Assembly (NCBI RefSeq): GCF_002105195.1
Contig: NZ_MUHU01000013.1
Span: 1 to 64,000, forward strand
Length of the DNA stretch: 64,000 nucleotides
Reading direction: 5' to 3'
From: Derxia lacustris
GTDB taxonomy: Bacteria; Pseudomonadota; Gammaproteobacteria; Burkholderiales; Burkholderiaceae_E
A program made the position numbers and the translations under genes. Numbering within the stretch: the stretch's first letter is position 1; each line of letters begins with the position of its first letter. The notes beneath the pieces were generated by a model. The model ran no database searches and was not told the origin of the DNA. It saw nothing but the letters and a program-made list of their open reading frames with translations. Positions 62,189 to 64,000 of this stretch are shown piece after piece.

Positions 62189-63235
62189 ATGACTCTCGCC
62201 GGAACCCGGATCCGTCTGCACGACATGACCTTGCGCGACGGCATGCACCCCAAGCGCCATCTGATGACGCTCGAACAGATGCAGAACATCGCCACCGGCC
62301 TCGACGAAGCCGGCGTGCCGCTCATCGAAGTGACCCACGGCGACGGCCTGGGCGGCTCGTCGGTGAACTACGGCTTTCCGCTGCATACCGATGCCGAATA
62401 TCTCGGCGCCGTCATCCCGCTGATGAAGCAAGCCAAGGTCTCGGCGCTGCTGCTGCCCGGCATCGGCACCGTCGAGCATCTGCGCATGGCGCACGAGATC
62501 GGCGTGCACACGATCCGCGTTGCAACCCATTGCACCGAGGCCGACGTGAGCGAGCAGCACATCGGCATGGCGCGCAAGCTCGGGCTCGATACCGTGGGCT
62601 TTCTGATGATGGCGCACATGGCGCCGGCCGCGAAGCTGATCGAGCAGGCGCGGCTGATGGAAAGCTACGGCGCCAACTGCGTCTACGTGACCGACTCGGC
62701 CGGCTACATGCTGCCCGACGAGGTGCGCGAAAAGCTCGGCGCGGTGCGCCAGGCGCTCAGGCCCGAGACCGAGCTTGGCTTCCACGGCCATCACAACCTC
62801 GCGATGGGCGTGGCCAATTCCATCGCCGCCGTCGAGGCCGGCGCGCGGCGCGTCGATGCCGCCGCCGCGGGTCTGGGCGCCGGTGCCGGCAACACGCCGA
62901 TGGAAGTGCTCGTCGCGGTCTGCTCGCGCATGGGCATCGAGACCGGCGTGGACGTGGCCGCGATCTGCGACGTGGCCGAGGACCGCGTGGTGCCGATCAT
63001 GGACCACCCGATCCGCATCGACCGCGACTCGCTCACGCTCGGCTATGCGGGCGTGTATTCGAGCTTCCTGCTGTTCGCCAAGCGCGCCGAGCAGAAGTAC
63101 GGCGTGAAGGCGCGCGACATCCTCGTCGAGCTGGGCCGGCGCGGCATGGTCGGCGGCCAGGAAGACATGATCGAGGACACCGCCATGACCCTGGCGCGCG
63201 AGCGCGCCGGCAATGCCGCAGTGCAAGCGGCCTGA
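62189..63235 (+). CDS. mhpE: 4-hydroxy-2-oxovalerate aldolase (MhpE-like)
   Basis: This 348-residue HMGL/DmpG-family aldolase has [14 protein letters not shown] (metal and catalytic residues Arg, Asp, His), [14 protein letters not shown] and [15 protein letters not shown] with the two metal-binding histidines. It splits 4-hydroxy-2-oxovalerate to pyruvate and acetaldehyde. AAGGAG lies 7 nt before the ATG. It is coupled in function to mhpF just upstream. Confidence 0.95.
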   Translation: MTLAGTRIRLHDMTLRDGMHPKRHLMTLEQMQNIATGLDEAGVPLIEVTHGDGLGGSSVNYGFPLHTDAEYLGAVIPLMKQAKVSALLLPGIGTVEHLRMAHEIGVHTIRVATHCTEADVSEQHIGMARKLGLDTVGFLMMAHMAPAAKLIEQARLMESYGANCVYVTDSAGYMLPDEVREKLGAVRQALRPETELGFHGHHNLAMGVANSIAAVEAGARRVDAAAAGLGAGAGNTPMEVLVAVCSRMGIETGVDVAAICDVAEDRVVPIMDHPIRIDRDSLTLGYAGVYSSFLLFAKRAEQKYGVKARDILVELGRRGMVGGQEDMIEDTAMTLARERAGNAAVQAA

Positions 63236-63295
63236 GCCTCCACCGACACAACGACAAACCCGGTCCGCCAGCGTTGCGGACCCGGAGGAGACTTC

Positions 63296-64000
63296 ATGGA
63301 CATGGCGATCGCGCTCCTGCTCGGGCAGGACGGGCTCGCCAATGGCGCGGTGTACGCGTTGTTGGCGCTGGCCCTGGTACTGGTGTTCGCGGTGACCCGC
63401 GTCATCTTCATTCCCGAAGGGGAATTCGTCGCCTGGGGCGCGCTGTCGCTCGCGGCGATGCAGGCCGGCCATGCGCCGGGCACGGCCTGGGTGCTGCTCG
63501 GCTGCGGCGCCGTGGCCAGCGCGCTCGACCTGCGCTGCCTGCGCGGCGACCGGCCCGCGCTGCTGCGCGCGCTGGGCTGGCAGCTCGGCTATCCGGCCGC
63601 GCTGCTGGCGCTGCTGCATGCGCTGCCGCTGGCCGCGCTGCCGATGGCGGCGCAGGTGGCGCTGGCGTTCGCGGTGGTGGTGCCGCTCGCGCCACTGATC
63701 TACCGCCTGGCCTTCCAGCCGATCGCCGATGCGACGGTGCTCACGCTGCTCATCGTGGCGGTGGCGGTGCATGTGGCGATGGTCGGCTTCGGGCTGCTGC
63801 TGTTCGGCCCCGAGGGCGCGCGCACGCCGGCCTTCTCCGACGCCAGCGTCAGCCTCGGCACGCTCGAATTCACCGGCCAGTCGCTCGCGGTGTTCGGCTG
63901 TTCGCTGGCGCTGATCGCGGCGCTCTACCTGTTCTTCGAGCGCACGCTCTGGGGCAAGGCGCTGCGCGCCTCGGCGCTCAACCGGCGCGGCGCGCGGCTG
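63296..64000 (+). CDS. Branched-chain amino acid-type ABC permease, LivH-like (partial)
   Basis: The frame is open to the window end (235 codons seen). After ATG 63296, with GGAGGAG seven bases upstream, come several hydrophobic helices, including [20 protein letters not shown] and [14 protein letters not shown], the LivH cytoplasmic loop that contacts the ATPase (ALRA-A-x-N-x-x-G-A-x-L). It is the first permease of the ABC importer whose binding protein is at 59265; the remaining permease and ATPase genes are expected beyond the window. Confidence 0.9.
   Translation, partial: MDMAIALLLGQDGLANGAVYALLALALVLVFAVTRVIFIPEGEFVAWGALSLAAMQAGHAPGTAWVLLGCGAVASALDLRCLRGDRPALLRALGWQLGYPAALLALLHALPLAALPMAAQVALAFAVVVPLAPLIYRLAFQPIADATVLTLLIVAVAVHVAMVGFGLLLFGPEGARTPAFSDASVSLGTLEFTGQSLAVFGCSLALIAALYLFFERTLWGKALRASALNRRGARL

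Noticed and set aside
1-64000. CRISPR arrays, insertion sequences, prophage or integrative elements
   Set aside because: No regularly spaced repeats, transposase, integrase or phage structural genes were seen on either strand.

Overview
The window is chromosomal DNA from a very GC-rich proteobacterium. Third codon positions are almost all G or C, and regulators, transporters and aromatic-catabolism genes are dense. The mhp-type hydroxyphenylpropionate cluster, VanA/VanB-type oxygenases and DUF1302/DUF1329 genes point to Betaproteobacteria, probably Burkholderiales (inference). I see no transposase, integrase, phage gene or CRISPR array.

Region by region: 0-0.7 kb is non-coding and ends in a tRNA-Asn gene with its own promoter and a UUCG-loop terminator. 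0.9-12.7 kb holds a CorC-like CBS protein, a DUF4405 membrane protein, a YggC-like P-loop kinase, a Tat-exported hydrolase, a beta-propeller histidine kinase facing its likely NarL-type regulator tail to tail, catalase coupled to a LuxR protein with a degenerate receiver, and a LysR/MFS pair. 12.9-17.3 kb holds an isochorismatase-like hydrolase, XapX, and an amidohydrolase/DoxX/pseudo-histidine-kinase operon. 17.4-26.7 kb, mostly minus strand, is a probable metal- or stress-related module: AraC, TonB receptor, HupE/UreJ with an EF-hand ectodomain, TPR protein, lipoprotein, DUF4331 protein, double-cupin ChrR-like protein and an ECF sigma factor. An identical promoter-like motif lies upstream of both the sigma gene and the DUF4331 operon. 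26.8-28.8 kb holds a TPMT-like methyltransferase, a GNAT enzyme and a lipoprotein hydrolase.

28.8-34 kb is a small, less GC-rich islet with a PsiD/PSDC-like decarboxylase, a LysR regulator, a VanA-type Rieske oxygenase and a flavin monooxygenase. 34-36.9 kb holds a DenD-like dehydrogenase and a second VanA-type oxygenase divergent from a TetR gene. From 53.4 down to 36.95 kb, fifteen minus-strand genes with overlapping or short junctions form what looks like one 16.4-kb catabolic operon. In order these are DUF1302, DUF1329, YCF48-like propeller, MMPL/RND transporter, alpha/beta hydrolase, EthD-like protein, extradiol dioxygenase, flavin monooxygenase, MFS, cyclase, VanB-type reductase, cupin, SDR, FAH-family hydrolase and Rieske ferredoxin. 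It is headed by tandem T-N11-A boxes and a divergent LysR gene. Its substrate is not evident.

54.6-64 kb is an IclR-regulated, mhp-like meta-cleavage cluster (hydrolase, mhpA, mhpB, ABC solute-binding protein, mhpD, mhpF, mhpE, ABC permease cut by the window end). It would convert a 3-hydroxyphenylpropionate-type substrate to pyruvate and acetyl-CoA, with an ABC importer built into the operon. The large operon and the mhp cluster may feed one another (inference).
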